A DNA stretch of 64,000 bases from an uncultured Amylibacter sp. (GCA_947497475.1 CANMGS010000001.1:62001-126000), one strand, 5' to 3'. Positions 1 through 7,803 are shown, counted from the stretch's first letter. Notes: generated from the sequence alone by a model not told the origin. Translations and numbers: made by a program.

Positions 1-304
1 AATTTAGGGAATGTAAGAATTCAACATAATTACTTCCTCCCAACTTCAATAAGCGCCGCACAGCACTTAATGCTTCTTCGGACACCACATAAGTACCAAA
101 GTCTTCTAATATTTCATTCCGAGAGCGGCTAATCAGGATACTAAAACTTGTTAATAGATCTTCTGTAGTGGCATCATCATAGGTCAGCATCGTTTCAAAA
201 TTATTGAACGATAAATTTGCCTGTTCACAGGTTTCCTCCCAAACATCCAGCCCGTGAATGTCGCGAATATAACATTGCAAACCTCGATTGATCATTCCAT
301 GCAC
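1..304 (-). CDS. Heme NO-binding (H-NOX) domain protein, 5' part only
   Basis: The reverse strand encodes about 101 residues that run off the left edge of the window. The protein begins MHGMINRGLQCYIRDIHG and later contains FGTYVV and RRLLKLGGSNYVEFLHSLN, which match the N-terminal half of the H-NOX fold, a cytoplasmic heme sensor of nitric oxide or oxygen. The start is a GTG, chosen because a strong AGGAGGGC ribosome site lies just upstream and because H-NOX proteins begin with this short M-x-G-hydrophobic pattern. The heme-ligand histidine region is only partly reached. Partner genes (often cyclic-di-GMP enzymes or histidine kinases) would lie outside the window. The family call is fairly sure; the ligand is not known. 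Confidence 0.75.
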   Translation of the reverse strand, partial: MHGMINRGLQCYIRDIHGLDVWEETCEQANLSFNNFETMLTYDDATTEDLLTSFSILISRSRNEILEDFGTYVVSEEALSAVRRLLKLGGSNYVEFLHSLN

Positions 305-352
305 GCGCGGCCCTCCTACGCATGACATTACAGATCAATTATTAACAACTTC

Positions 353-1897
353 TTAGAAATCGGTAGGCGCGCCACCCTCTTCTTTGCGCTTAGCAACAAA
401 GGCTTGTAACTCTTCTTTAAGCGCTGCATCCATCGGTGGCTCTTCGTAGTCTTTCAGGATATCTTTCCATATCTTATTTGCACGTTCAGCCGTCCAAACA
501 GCTCCGTTCAGTTCCCATTGCTCATAGTTGCTCCAATCAGACAAGAACGGTGAATAAAATGCGGTTTCATAACGTTCTTGCGTATGATCAATGCCAAAGA
601 AATGACCTGTGGAGCCAACGTCTTTAATGGCTTGAACCGCTATATCATCCTCTGATGTAGAGGTCAGAATCGGTTCCATATACCGCTGCACTTGCTGCAA
701 AAGTTCGCAATCAATGACAAACTTTTCAAACGACGCAATCAAGCCGCCTTCTAGCCAGCCAGCAGCGTGGTAAATGACGTTTACATTCGATTGCACTGCA
801 GCCCACACAGCATTCGCACTTTCCATCATACCTTGTGCATCAGGCGTATTGGATGCGCAGGCATTAGACGCGCGTAATGGCAGCCCATAATAACGCGCCA
901 TTTGCCCCGACATTTGTGTGGCACGCATATATTCTGGCGTTCCAAAAGCTGGTGCACCTGATTTCATATCCACGTTCGATGTGAACGATCCAATAACGCA
1001 TGGGGTACCTGGGTTGATGTATTGCAGTAATGCAATCGCGGCCAACCCTTCGGCCACGAATTGCGCCACAGCCCCTGGCATTGTCACAGGTGCCATAGCA
1101 CCTGCTAAGGTAAACGGTGTCACAATCACAGGCTGCCCACGCCGTGCACAACGCATAGCACCATCCAACATTGGATGGTCGTGCTTTAGCGGTGATGTGG
1201 AATTGATGTTTGTGTACATACGCGGTGTTGAATCAAACTCTTCATGGGTCAGCCCACCTGCAATACGCACCATTTCCATAACGTCTTCGACACGTTCTTT
1301 GCCCAACGAATACGCATGGCACACTTTATCGGTCATCGTCAGTTGCGAATACAGGCAATCCAAATGGCGTACAGATGGATGTGAATCCATCGGTTCAACA
1401 GGGTATCCACCCGCAAAGTGGATACAATTGAAATATTGCGTTAATCTGGTGAAGTTATTGAAATCCTCAAGATTTCCAGTCCGACGCCCTTTGTCCAAAC
1501 ACATGGCACTGGGCGGGGAGGATACATTGCCAAACACCAAATTACGGCCACCGATTTTAATCTGATGATCAAGATTGCGCGGCGTGATTGTGAACTCGGT
1601 TGGACAACTCTTAATCATATCCATGACCCAAGCCCGGTCCATACGCACATTATCACCTGTGATCGTGCACCCCGCTTCGCGCAGCAATTCCAATGCTTCT
1701 GGGTTTAGGAAATCAATGCCGATCTCTTCCAAAATCCGCATCGCCCCGTTGTGAATAGCTTCTACCCCTTCAGGGCGCAACGGTTCTGTAGGATTGTCGA
1801 TGTTAACGATCTGACGCCATGGCATTTGTTCAATTGCTCTTGTATCGGTGCGTCTTGTATTGCCCGCACGTCCACCTGCCCTGCTGCGTCTTACCAT
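353..1897 (-). CDS. Trimethylamine methyltransferase (MttB) family protein, non-pyrrolysine type
   Basis: A 514-residue protein of the MttB superfamily, cytoplasmic enzymes that move a methyl group from a quaternary or tertiary amine to a corrinoid protein. Family traits seen are the basic N-terminus (MVRRSRAGGRAGNTRR), EILEEIGIDF-like early helix, and long central stretches such as TSPLKHDHPML and GTPEYMRATQMSGQMARYYG. The frame is open throughout, with no in-frame TAG, so this is one of the many homologues without pyrrolysine; characterised ones use substrates such as glycine betaine or other methylated amines. No corrinoid protein (MttC type) or reactivase is seen in the window, so the substrate cannot be named. 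The gene stands alone between the H-NOX gene and a HAD phosphatase, all on the same strand. Confidence 0.85.
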   Translation of the reverse strand: MVRRSRAGGRAGNTRRTDTRAIEQMPWRQIVNIDNPTEPLRPEGVEAIHNGAMRILEEIGIDFLNPEALELLREAGCTITGDNVRMDRAWVMDMIKSCPTEFTITPRNLDHQIKIGGRNLVFGNVSSPPSAMCLDKGRRTGNLEDFNNFTRLTQYFNCIHFAGGYPVEPMDSHPSVRHLDCLYSQLTMTDKVCHAYSLGKERVEDVMEMVRIAGGLTHEEFDSTPRMYTNINSTSPLKHDHPMLDGAMRCARRGQPVIVTPFTLAGAMAPVTMPGAVAQFVAEGLAAIALLQYINPGTPCVIGSFTSNVDMKSGAPAFGTPEYMRATQMSGQMARYYGLPLRASNACASNTPDAQGMMESANAVWAAVQSNVNVIYHAAGWLEGGLIASFEKFVIDCELLQQVQRYMEPILTSTSEDDIAVQAIKDVGSTGHFFGIDHTQERYETAFYSPFLSDWSNYEQWELNGAVWTAERANKIWKDILKDYEEPPMDAALKEELQAFVAKRKEEGGAPTDF

Positions 1898-2003
1898 CTG
1901 TCTCTCCCTTACGTCTTCCTTAAACTTTGGAACCGTTCTGGGAAAAGATACAAAAAGAAAGCGACATCAAAGCGTCGTTTACAGATGCAAATCTGTCTTT
2001 TTA

Positions 2004-2702
2004 TCAGTTTCCAAACAGATGATTGGGCAAATGTGAGATGTCTGGCAAAATCACATCCGCCAAATGCGCAATATCATGCTGTTGTGCCGGGCCCGTCAAA
2101 ACACCCACATTCATACCAACACCAGCGGCGCGACCCGCCTCTAGGTCATGGGTGCTGTCACCCACCATCGCCACCTCATGCGGGGCAAGTTGCATTTTTT
2201 CGCAAAACCCGTGGATCATACCCGCCGCAGGTTTCGAACCATAGCCGCTGTTAAAGCCAGATATAAAATCGAAATAATGATGTGCTGAGACATCACGCAT
2301 TTGGTTGTGTGCTGAATCTTCAAAATCATTCGTGGCAATCCCCAGCGCCAAACCGCGGCTTTGAAAACCCGTGAAAAGCATATCTAAATCACACACAGGT
2401 TTTGCAGTCGTGTCTTGCAACGCATGAAATGCTATCTCTTCGATTTGCTTGGCATCAAGCTTAGGGTGCACACTGGCCAGCAATTCACATTGTTCGTCCA
2501 CAGCAGAGTTCACGGCCAGCGATCCCACTTTGAAATCTTTGGTATCCCAATCAAACCCAACCATATCGCCTAATGAACGGCGCAAGCCATCATCGTCAGG
2601 GGCAAGAGCCGTTAAAAAAGATACGCTCCAGTCAGCCCAAGTATCACTAAAGCCGAATATTGTGCCGTCTTTATCAAACAATATACCTTTGATGGATGTC
2701 AT
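2004..2702 (-). CDS. HAD-superfamily hydrolase (phosphoglycolate phosphatase-like)
   Basis: A 232-residue HAD hydrolase of subfamily IA. Motif I is the N-terminal FDKDGTI, with the nucleophile Asp followed by the acid/base Asp. Motif II is near LGIATND, the Lys of motif III falls in GSKPAAG, and motif IV is MVGDSTHDLEAGRAAG. A helical cap domain occupies roughly residues 15-100. The enzyme should dephosphorylate a small phosphorylated metabolite in the cytoplasm; phosphoglycolate is the textbook substrate for the nearest named group, but specificity cannot be read from sequence. It lies 106 bases upstream of the MttB gene on the same strand and may be cotranscribed with it. Family is sure, substrate is not. 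Confidence 0.85.
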   Translation of the reverse strand: MTSIKGILFDKDGTIFGFSDTWADWSVSFLTALAPDDDGLRRSLGDMVGFDWDTKDFKVGSLAVNSAVDEQCELLASVHPKLDAKQIEEIAFHALQDTTAKPVCDLDMLFTGFQSRGLALGIATNDFEDSAHNQMRDVSAHHYFDFISGFNSGYGSKPAAGMIHGFCEKMQLAPHEVAMVGDSTHDLEAGRAAGVGMNVGVLTGPAQQHDIAHLADVILPDISHLPNHLFGN

Positions 2703-2897
2703 AGTCCTGTCCCTACCTTAAGGGGCATATGGCCCAGTGCAGGCATTCTGGCAAGTTATTTAAATTAAGGTCTGTTCAGTTTGTCCATATCAATGATGAT
2801 CCAATGAATGTACGCGCATGCAAATTTCAGACATTTATAATTCAAAGAAACCCTCCCAGAGCTTTCAATCATACTAAATCGAAAAGGATATGACCCT

Positions 2898-3362
2898 ATG
2901 TTAAAAGCAATCAAACCTCTCTCATTTGCTACTACTCTTGCTCTTTGTACATTTGCAACAACACCTGTTTTTGCAGATGGCCACGGAAGTGTTAAAGATA
3001 AAATCCAAGCTGTAGATAACGAATTCATGGCAGCCCTAAAAGCAGGCGATGCTGGTCGTCTTGCAGGTGTTTACACAAAAAACGGCCAAGCATTGCAACC
3101 AAATGGCCCAGTTATTTCTGGACAAAAAGACCTAAAGGTTTTCTGGCAAGGTGCCGTTGATGCAGGCGTTGGCAGCGCTGAACTGACAACTGTTGAACTC
3201 GAAGAATTCGGCGACAGTGCAGTACAAGTTGGCCAATATGTTCTAAAATCCAAAGCTGGTGATACAATCGACGTAGGTAAACTGATGATCCTTTGGAAAA
3301 AGGAAGACGGCGAATGGCGTTGGCACCGCGATATCTGGAACAGCTCGAACCCAGCGCAATAA
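2898..3362 (+). CDS. Secreted DUF4440/SnoaL-like protein
   Basis: A 154-residue protein with a clear Sec signal peptide: basic MLKAIK, a hydrophobic core, and a cleavage site near VFA-DGHGS. The mature part reads as a cone-shaped NTF2-like fold (DUF4440): IQAVDNEFMAALKAGDAGRLAGVYT, then QVGQYVL and a C-terminal WRWHRDIWNSS. Such proteins often bind small ligands or act as isomerase-like scaffolds, and no catalytic role can be claimed here. An AAGGATATGACCCTATG context precedes the start. The gene is transcribed divergently from the HAD gene across about 195 bases that should hold both promoters. A short hairpin follows the stop codon. Confidence 0.75.
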   Translation: MLKAIKPLSFATTLALCTFATTPVFADGHGSVKDKIQAVDNEFMAALKAGDAGRLAGVYTKNGQALQPNGPVISGQKDLKVFWQGAVDAGVGSAELTTVELEEFGDSAVQVGQYVLKSKAGDTIDVGKLMILWKKEDGEWRWHRDIWNSSNPAQ

Positions 3363-3372
3363 TACTTATAAG

Positions 3373-3390
3373 TAAAAGCCTTTGCTTTTA
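3373..3390 (+). terminator. Short stem-loop after the DUF4440 gene
   Basis: A perfect 7-bp stem, TAAAAGC / GCTTTTA, with a CTTT loop begins 11 bases after the DUF4440 stop. It is AT-rich and has no long T run, so it is only a candidate terminator. It may work for both converging genes. Confidence 0.4.
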
Positions 3391-3633
3391 TGAACCCCAT
3401 TTACTTTGGCGCGCCAAACGCCAAAGTAAGAGCAAAGAAATTCCAGACATTAATAGAGCAAGCGACATCCAAACTATGCCTGCTTGCTCTAAGTAAACGA
3501 TACCGCTTTCGCTATCATAACATCGGCCTAGCTCGTTAAAACAATCGCGCCATTGGAAATATTGGACGTAAAACGCAAAGTAGAAGAACGCCGATAATCC
3601 TGCGGTGATAGCTAAAGCAATTTTTCTGATCAT
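3388..3633 (-). CDS. Small membrane protein, unknown function
   Basis: An 81-residue protein with two predicted membrane helices, about residues 5-25 and 50-72, separated by a loop with two cysteines (RDCFNELGRCYDSES) that would sit in the periplasm and could form a disulfide. It ends in a basic tail (RLARQSKWGS). A GGAAAAG ribosome site precedes the ATG. It lies 30 bases downstream of another membrane protein gene on the same strand, so the two are probably one transcript. The last codons contain a perfect inverted repeat (3401-3429). I do not recognise the family. Confidence 0.55.
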   Translation of the reverse strand: MIRKIALAITAGLSAFFYFAFYVQYFQWRDCFNELGRCYDSESGIVYLEQAGIVWMSLALLMSGISLLLLWRLARQSKWGS

Positions 3634-3663
3634 GTCTGTCTTTTCCGAAAATTTCTTATTCCG

Positions 3664-4296
3664 TTATGAGAACTCTTTTGAAGATCTTATTAACAAAACA
3701 CCCAACCAAACGATACCAATTGCATAAACTAAAGAAACAAGCGCGCTTAGCATTTGTACAATGTTCGGAAGCAAGGGCCACACGCCAACCATTAGCGCAC
3801 CCGCGATAACGAACCAAACTGGCGTGGATTTAAAGGCCTTCGCCTTTAACAAAGCGCCCCCAAGAAACAGATGCCCAAGTACAAAAGAAAACGCACCAGA
3901 GAAGAATACAATCTTTAAATTGAAATCTTTGGGTTCTGATCCTGGGCCAAACCCAAACGCCTCTATGAACTCTGGGTGTTCTTGCACAACCATCGGGTAA
4001 ATAAATCCCGACCAGTACAGTTTTCCGATATATAAACTCAAACTAAAAACTGTGATCAAAAAGCCTGCAAGGCCAAGTCCTCCCAGCTTTTCTGAGTTCG
4101 AAAAATACAACCCTGTTATGCCAATGCTATTGGCCAGAAGACTGGTAATAATCAACAAATGACCAATCATCCACATCACTTGATTTTGTGATGTAGCATC
4201 ATGTGGGTGTAGCAGAAAGCCAAGCGTTGCAAAAACGCCTGTTCCGATTAAGCAAAACCCTGAAATTCTTTCAATGTTAGTTTTGTTCGGCTTCAT
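3664..4296 (-). CDS. Multi-pass membrane protein, unknown function
   Basis: A 210-residue protein with about six hydrophobic segments (near residues 12-30, 42-60, 75-95, 128-148, 160-178 and 183-203). It starts MKPNKTNIERISGFCLIG and carries a periplasmic or cytoplasmic loop with PEFIEAFGFGPGSEPKDFN. The pattern resembles small families of uncharacterised integral membrane proteins, and no active-site motif stands out. The coding sequence is more AT-rich than the neighbouring enzymes. It is followed after 30 bases by the 81-residue membrane protein, suggesting a two-gene unit. Function unknown. Confidence 0.6.
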   Translation of the reverse strand: MKPNKTNIERISGFCLIGTGVFATLGFLLHPHDATSQNQVMWMIGHLLIITSLLANSIGITGLYFSNSEKLGGLGLAGFLITVFSLSLYIGKLYWSGFIYPMVVQEHPEFIEAFGFGPGSEPKDFNLKIVFFSGAFSFVLGHLFLGGALLKAKAFKSTPVWFVIAGALMVGVWPLLPNIVQMLSALVSLVYAIGIVWLGVLLIRSSKEFS

Positions 4297-4462
4297 ACGG
4301 ATCGTATCCCTAAAATTATAGTGAGTTCCACGCTAGTCAAATTTTGCACAACCACAATGGTAGGCTACAAATGTGTTTGATGAATTATGACATCTCAAAG
4401 CTATCAAATAGGCCCTGACTAAAGTCATCAACATCTAATTTTCAAGGGTCGTTTAAATAGCA

Positions 4463-4945
4463 TCAGTCGCATGCCGAATATAAATGCCATGTACCATTTT
4501 CTATAAAGCCATCACCTTTATAAGAAAGAATTCCGTCTATATTCCACAACCCATATTTCTGCTGTTCTTTTGGATTCTTATTAATATTCCATTTTGGGTT
4601 TTGAGCACACGCTATTGCTGCAATAGCTTTTACACTGTTAAAATCGGTGGCTCTTAAGGGTACTTGATCTCGTCTTTGAATACTCAAAGCAGGTGTGCCT
4701 GAATCATAAACCTCGTGAATCAATCCCACAGCCACTTCAACTTTGGATGAGTTCTTGGGTCCTGAGAATAACGGTATAAAACTGACATCGTAAATCAAAC
4801 CGCCCTGTTCAATTACCGCCTTACCCTTTGTTTTATTTATCAAAGACAAGTGCCTATGATGCTCATTAAACACGCAACTCACTAAACTAAAGCAAACTAT
4901 TAGCATTATGAGTTTAAGATAATATTGATGCAAAAAACTAATCAT
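4463..4945 (-). CDS. Predicted lipoprotein, unknown function
   Basis: I place the start at the internal ATG giving MISFLHQYYLKLIMLIVC, because the longer frame would overlap the DUF3572 gene and because this start yields a proper lipoprotein signal with the lipobox LVSC. A start 12 bases upstream (4957) is also possible. The mature protein of about 135 residues contains IEQGGLIYDVSFIPLF, a block ending VKAIAAIACAQNPKWN, and a C-terminal HLYSACD. Several cysteines could pair outside the membrane. It is the last gene of the leftward run that begins with the EF-hand gene, 19 bases after DUF3572. No family recognised. Confidence 0.55.
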   Translation of the reverse strand: MISFLHQYYLKLIMLIVCFSLVSCVFNEHHRHLSLINKTKGKAVIEQGGLIYDVSFIPLFSGPKNSSKVEVAVGLIHEVYDSGTPALSIQRRDQVPLRATDFNSVKAIAAIACAQNPKWNINKNPKEQQKYGLWNIDGILSYKGDGFIENGTWHLYSACD

Positions 4946-4964
4946 TAAATGTAACATTAACCAT

Positions 4965-5249
4965 TCATGTCCAATTCGGCAATTCGCCCCCTGGCAGTGC
5001 CATGCGTATATATTGTACTTTTTCATAAGCTAGGTTCTGAGCGTCGCAATACCCACGCACCCATTCGTCATCCATCAGGATAAAGTCCATCACAGAAGCC
5101 AGAAACTCTGGATCGCCAGCACGTGTGCGGACATCTTCAATGCTTGAACCTGTCGCCCCTAAAAACGTCATCAATAGGTCGTCTTGATTAGACAGCCATC
5201 CCAGCGCTTGAATGGCGGCGACTTCGGCTTGGTCTTTGGAATAGCTCAT
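4965..5249 (-). CDS. DUF3572 family protein
   Basis: A 94-residue cytoplasmic protein matching the DUF3572 family of Alphaproteobacteria: DQAEVAAIQALGWL, then FLGATGSSIEDVR, FLASVMDFILMDDEWV and a C-terminal ALPGGELPNW. The family is small, all-helical and of unknown function; it is normally found as a single conserved gene. Here it starts 5 bases after the periplasmic sensor gene, so it is likely on the same transcript as the sigma factor operon, although this could be chance packing. Confidence 0.8.
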   Translation of the reverse strand: MSYSKDQAEVAAIQALGWLSNQDDLLMTFLGATGSSIEDVRTRAGDPEFLASVMDFILMDDEWVRGYCDAQNLAYEKVQYIRMALPGGELPNWT

Positions 5250-5254
5250 GGGTA

Positions 5255-5728
5255 TTACTTTTTATGTTTCTCTCGGTGACGAAGCTGTTGCTTGTTAAGG
5301 TTCTCTGCAAATTCAGCCCGCTCAGCATCACTCATGTCTGCGATGATTTTAACAAATGCATCCTGCGCATCTTGAGTGACAGAGGTAACTTGTGCACGTT
5401 GATTGGTAAAGGCAGTATGTAATGCTTCTGCATCAAATGGCTGCATTGCAATAACAGCACGAATAGTATCCATACTTTTGTGCATAGCTTTCCCATTTGC
5501 ACGCATCTTGCTGCGGTTGTCGCGAAATTGGGCACGCAATTCAGCACGTTTATCACGAGGCAAAGCTTGGACAAACCCACGCATGCCAAACCCTGGCATT
5601 CCAACCCGCTTATGTGGGCCGTGTCCTGACACTTTTGCGCCAACCATAAGCCCCGCAACAATAAGGTTCAGACCAAGCGAAACAATCAACAGGTACTTTA
5701 CCCAGTTTCTCTTTTTAGGCTCACTCAT
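5255..5728 (-). CDS. CnrX/ZraP-like periplasmic sensor protein
   Basis: A 157-residue protein with one N-terminal membrane anchor (YLLIVSLGLNLIVAGLMVGA) after a basic MSEPKKRNWVK head, and a helical periplasmic domain rich in Arg, Lys and Met. Segments such as ALPRDKRAELRAQFRDNRSK and MSDAERAEFAENL match the heavy-metal-sensor / LTXXQ-like helical hairpin family (CnrX, ZraP, CpxP relatives). The start was chosen inside a longer frame because the ATG follows GGAGGGATAAG, overlapping the end of the anti-sigma gene. Histidines occur in GHGPHKRVG, a possible metal site. By analogy with CnrX it would relay an envelope signal to the anti-sigma factor. Family likely; ligand unknown. Confidence 0.7.
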   Translation of the reverse strand: MSEPKKRNWVKYLLIVSLGLNLIVAGLMVGAKVSGHGPHKRVGMPGFGMRGFVQALPRDKRAELRAQFRDNRSKMRANGKAMHKSMDTIRAVIAMQPFDAEALHTAFTNQRAQVTSVTQDAQDAFVKIIADMSDAERAEFAENLNKQQLRHREKHKK

Positions 5729-5729
5729 C

Positions 5730-6089
5730 TTATCCCTCCTGAAACAATGCTTCGATATCATATGCAATCGAAAAACTGTCCTCATCTATAATGTCTGTAG
5801 TAATCTCTATACCATTGATGTAACTTAAATTTTCTGGAGATGCGTATCCAAGATAGATACCGAAACATGCGCAGGCCGTTAACGCACCGATACCTTTCCA
5901 GCCCCCAAAGCTATCCAAGACTGTTTGCCACCATGGTTCTGGTGCCGGCGCAGGTTTGACACGCGATTGCGTTTGATGAAGCGCATCAGCCATCACGGCT
6001 TCCATAAAGGCTGCGTTTGGTACCGTTTCAATATCCTTTGCTGAATCAAAGAAGGCCGATAAATCTGTATCTGGTTTCTGTGTCATCAT
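5730..6089 (-). CDS. Short single-span membrane protein, probable anti-sigma factor
   Basis: A 119-residue protein whose ATG overlaps the stop of the ECF sigma gene (ATGA), a strong sign of translational coupling. The N-terminal ~60 residues are acidic and cytoplasmic (DLSAFFDSAKDIETVPNAAF), one membrane helix lies near residues 68-83 (GIGALTACACFGIYLG), and a short acidic periplasmic tail follows (EITTDIIDEDSF). Size, topology and position match anti-sigma factors of the CnrY kind, which hold the sigma factor through the cytoplasmic part. It has no zinc-binding ZAS motif. The role is inferred from gene order, not from a recognised domain. Confidence 0.6.
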   Translation of the reverse strand: MMTQKPDTDLSAFFDSAKDIETVPNAAFMEAVMADALHQTQSRVKPAPAPEPWWQTVLDSFGGWKGIGALTACACFGIYLGYASPENLSYINGIEITTDIIDEDSFSIAYDIEALFQEG

Positions 6090-6661
6090 TCCAGTCCTAA
6101 GGTTTCTTTTTGGTTTAGCAATATATTTGCCAATGTTCGTTTCCCGCGTGCCGTTAAACTTTCGACAGCTTCCACACTGATTTCCATGATATCTGCAATC
6201 TCTGGATTAGAAAGCTCATCAATATGGCGCAATGTAACCGCTAGTCTTTGCCGTTCGGGCAGTTGCTTCATAGCATTTTGCAATGCACTCGCACGATCAG
6301 CTGAGGTCATTGTTTCAATAACGGAGGGGGCATCATCAATAGATTGGGGAGCATCTTCCAATGCCCCCCCCCGCTTTTTGCGCAATCTGTCTGTACAAAG
6401 GTTGCTTGTTACGCGGTAAAGCCAAGTCGAAACTTTGGCTTCGCCATTACGCCAATCAGGTGCGATGCGCCAAAGGCGCAGCATCGCTTCTTGGGCAACG
6501 TCTTCGGCTTCGGTTGCATCCCAGAGCAACCTTCTGGATAGGGATAAGACACGCGGTGCATGGCGATAGGTCAGCGCACGCGCGGCGTCTTGGTCACCGT
6601 TTGCATAGAGCACCATCAAAGTGTCATCACTGACATCATTCATTGCATCCAAAGCCATCAT
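6086..6661 (-). CDS. ECF-family RNA polymerase sigma factor
   Basis: A 191-residue extracytoplasmic-function sigma factor. Region 2 is visible as RRLLWDATEAEDVAQEAMLRLW and WLYRVTSNLCTDRLRKK; region 4 as LPERQRLAVTLRHIDELSNPE followed by the helix-turn-helix IADIMEISVEAVESLTARGK. Only regions 2 and 4 are present, as expected for the ECF group. It is cotranscribed with a membrane anti-sigma candidate and a CnrX-like sensor, an arrangement known from the cobalt/nickel CnrYXH system; the relation is by layout, and the inducer here is unknown. The EF-hand gene lies upstream on the same strand, behind a hairpin. A possible ECF promoter precedes that gene. Confidence 0.9.
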   Translation of the reverse strand: MMALDAMNDVSDDTLMVLYANGDQDAARALTYRHAPRVLSLSRRLLWDATEAEDVAQEAMLRLWRIAPDWRNGEAKVSTWLYRVTSNLCTDRLRKKRGGALEDAPQSIDDAPSVIETMTSADRASALQNAMKQLPERQRLAVTLRHIDELSNPEIADIMEISVEAVESLTARGKRTLANILLNQKETLGLE

Positions 6662-6697
6662 TCCTCAGCTTTAACTTTGCCCACGTTTAAGTGCAAT

Positions 6698-6720
6698 ACA
6701 GGCCAGACACACTGGCCTGC
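6698..6720 (-). terminator. Hairpin between EF-hand gene and sigma gene
   Basis: Read on the minus strand, GCAGGCCAG pairs with CTGGCCTGT around a five-base loop, 9 bases after the EF-hand stop. The following bases are only mildly T-rich, so it may partly terminate or protect the upstream message, giving more EF-hand protein than sigma factor. Confidence 0.5.
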
Positions 6721-6729
6721 ATCAAAGGT

Positions 6730-7224
6730 TTAGCCTTCTGATTTTTTACGATGTTTCTTTTTCATCGCATCAACTTCGGCTTTCGAAATTTTGCCGTCTT
6801 TATCGGCATCAAGTTTCTCAAACATACGTTCGCTGTGCTTTGGCAATTCTGCTTGGGTTAATTTACCGTCTTTGTTGGTGTCAAATTTACCCATCATACG
6901 GCTAAGACGCTTTTCAATTTTATCCGCACTATATGTCTTGCCAGTCTTCTCTTGGCGCTCTTTCAAACGCGTTTCCATTTTGGTGCGCAACTCGTCTTTG
7001 GTCAAAGCACCATCCGAGTTTGCATCAGCAGTTGTAAAGCGTGCATTGTGATGCGTTGTAAGTTCTGCCTGTGTGATAAATCCATCTGCATCTGCGTCTA
7101 CTTTTTCAAAGTTAAACATGCCGCGCATACCGTGTTTACCTGCCGCATGAACACCGACTGTCGCAGCACTGACCAAACCAATGGCAGCAACACCAAGAAC
7201 AACTGATTTTGTAAACTTATTCAT
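6730..7224 (-). CDS. Secreted EF-hand calcium-binding protein
   Basis: A 164-residue protein with a Sec signal peptide (MNKFTKSVVLGVAAIGLVSA, cleavage near VHA-AGKHG). Four canonical EF-hand loops are visible in order: DADADGFITQAE, DANSDGALTKDE, DTNKDGKLTQAE and DADKDGKISKAE, each with Asp at positions 1, 3 and 5 and Glu at 12. It should therefore bind up to four Ca2+ ions in the periplasm or outside. Between loops 2 and 3 lies a charged helix (KMETRLKERQEKTGK). It is the first gene of the run leading into the sigma/anti-sigma/sensor trio, suggesting it is a target or partner of that circuit. An AGGAG site precedes the ATG. Confidence 0.88.
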   Translation of the reverse strand: MNKFTKSVVLGVAAIGLVSAATVGVHAAGKHGMRGMFNFEKVDADADGFITQAELTTHHNARFTTADANSDGALTKDELRTKMETRLKERQEKTGKTYSADKIEKRLSRMMGKFDTNKDGKLTQAELPKHSERMFEKLDADKDGKISKAEVDAMKKKHRKKSEG

Positions 7225-7269
7225 AATTAGCTCCTATAAAGATCAAGCAGAATACAACCTGCTTACATA

Positions 7270-7297
7270 TAGAGATACGGGCGGTGTCAGGGTTTCC
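7270..7297 (-). promoter_or_regulatory. Candidate ECF-type promoter for the EF-hand operon
   Basis: On the minus strand, GGAAAC is followed 16 bases later by TCTCTA, about 46 bases upstream of the EF-hand ATG. GGAAC-like -35 elements are typical of ECF sigma factors, so this may be an autoregulated promoter. The match is by eye only. Confidence 0.35.
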
Positions 7298-7386
7298 GTC
7301 GCAAAAAAGCAAAATTATTTGCGACATCCCGCCGCGAGGCAGCTTGTCATAGTTTAATTTGGCCAAAAGCATACTAGTTAGTACGC

Positions 7387-7803
7387 GTGGAACAAAACAA
7401 AGCACATACAGACATGACTGATGAGCGTAAAATCAAACCAGCCCTATTGCGCGGTTGGAACGGTGTATGCCCGAATTGCGGCTCTGGCCCCATCATGAAG
7501 GGGTACTTAACTGTGCGCGAAAACTGTGCTGTGTGTTCTGAAGAATTGCACCATCATCGCGCAGATGATGGCCCTGCCTATGTAACCATTTTGATATGCG
7601 GTCATATCTTAGCGCCACTTATCATGTTGTCCTTCGAGATGTTTCGCCCTGATCCTATTATATTGGGACTTATTTTTTCTTTGTTTTTTGTAGCTTTAGC
7701 TTTGTTCCTGTTACCACGCATAAAAGGTGCTTTTATTGGCCTTCAGTGGGCAAAACGTATGCATGGATTCGCGAATGAGGGCACTGTTAGCCCTGCTGAA
7801 TGA
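7387..7803 (+). CDS. DUF983 family membrane protein
   Basis: A 138-residue protein (from a GTG; an ATG at 7414 would give 129 residues, and neither has a good ribosome site). Two zinc-ribbon-like Cys pairs (CPNCGSG and CAVCSEEL) precede the family signature HHHRADDGPAYVTI, then two membrane helices (about residues 62-82 and 92-112). DUF983 proteins are conserved in Alphaproteobacteria and are often near cytochrome oxidase genes, but their function is not settled. Here the gene stands alone upstream of the taurine operon, divergent from the EF-hand gene. Confidence 0.85.
   Translation: MEQNKAHTDMTDERKIKPALLRGWNGVCPNCGSGPIMKGYLTVRENCAVCSEELHHHRADDGPAYVTILICGHILAPLIMLSFEMFRPDPIILGLIFSLFFVALALFLLPRIKGAFIGLQWAKRMHGFANEGTVSPAE

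Noticed and set aside
918..1565. A 215-codon frame on the plus strand inside the MttB gene
   Set aside because: It lies fully within a clear MttB coding region on the other strand, has no recognisable domain, and its composition follows from the codon use of the real gene.
353..1897. Pyrrolysine in the MttB homologue
   Set aside because: There is no in-frame TAG anywhere in the frame, so nothing suggests pyrrolysine.
5332..5661. A 109-codon frame on the same strand within the CnrX-like gene
   Set aside because: It is a shifted frame of the real gene without any domain or proper start context.
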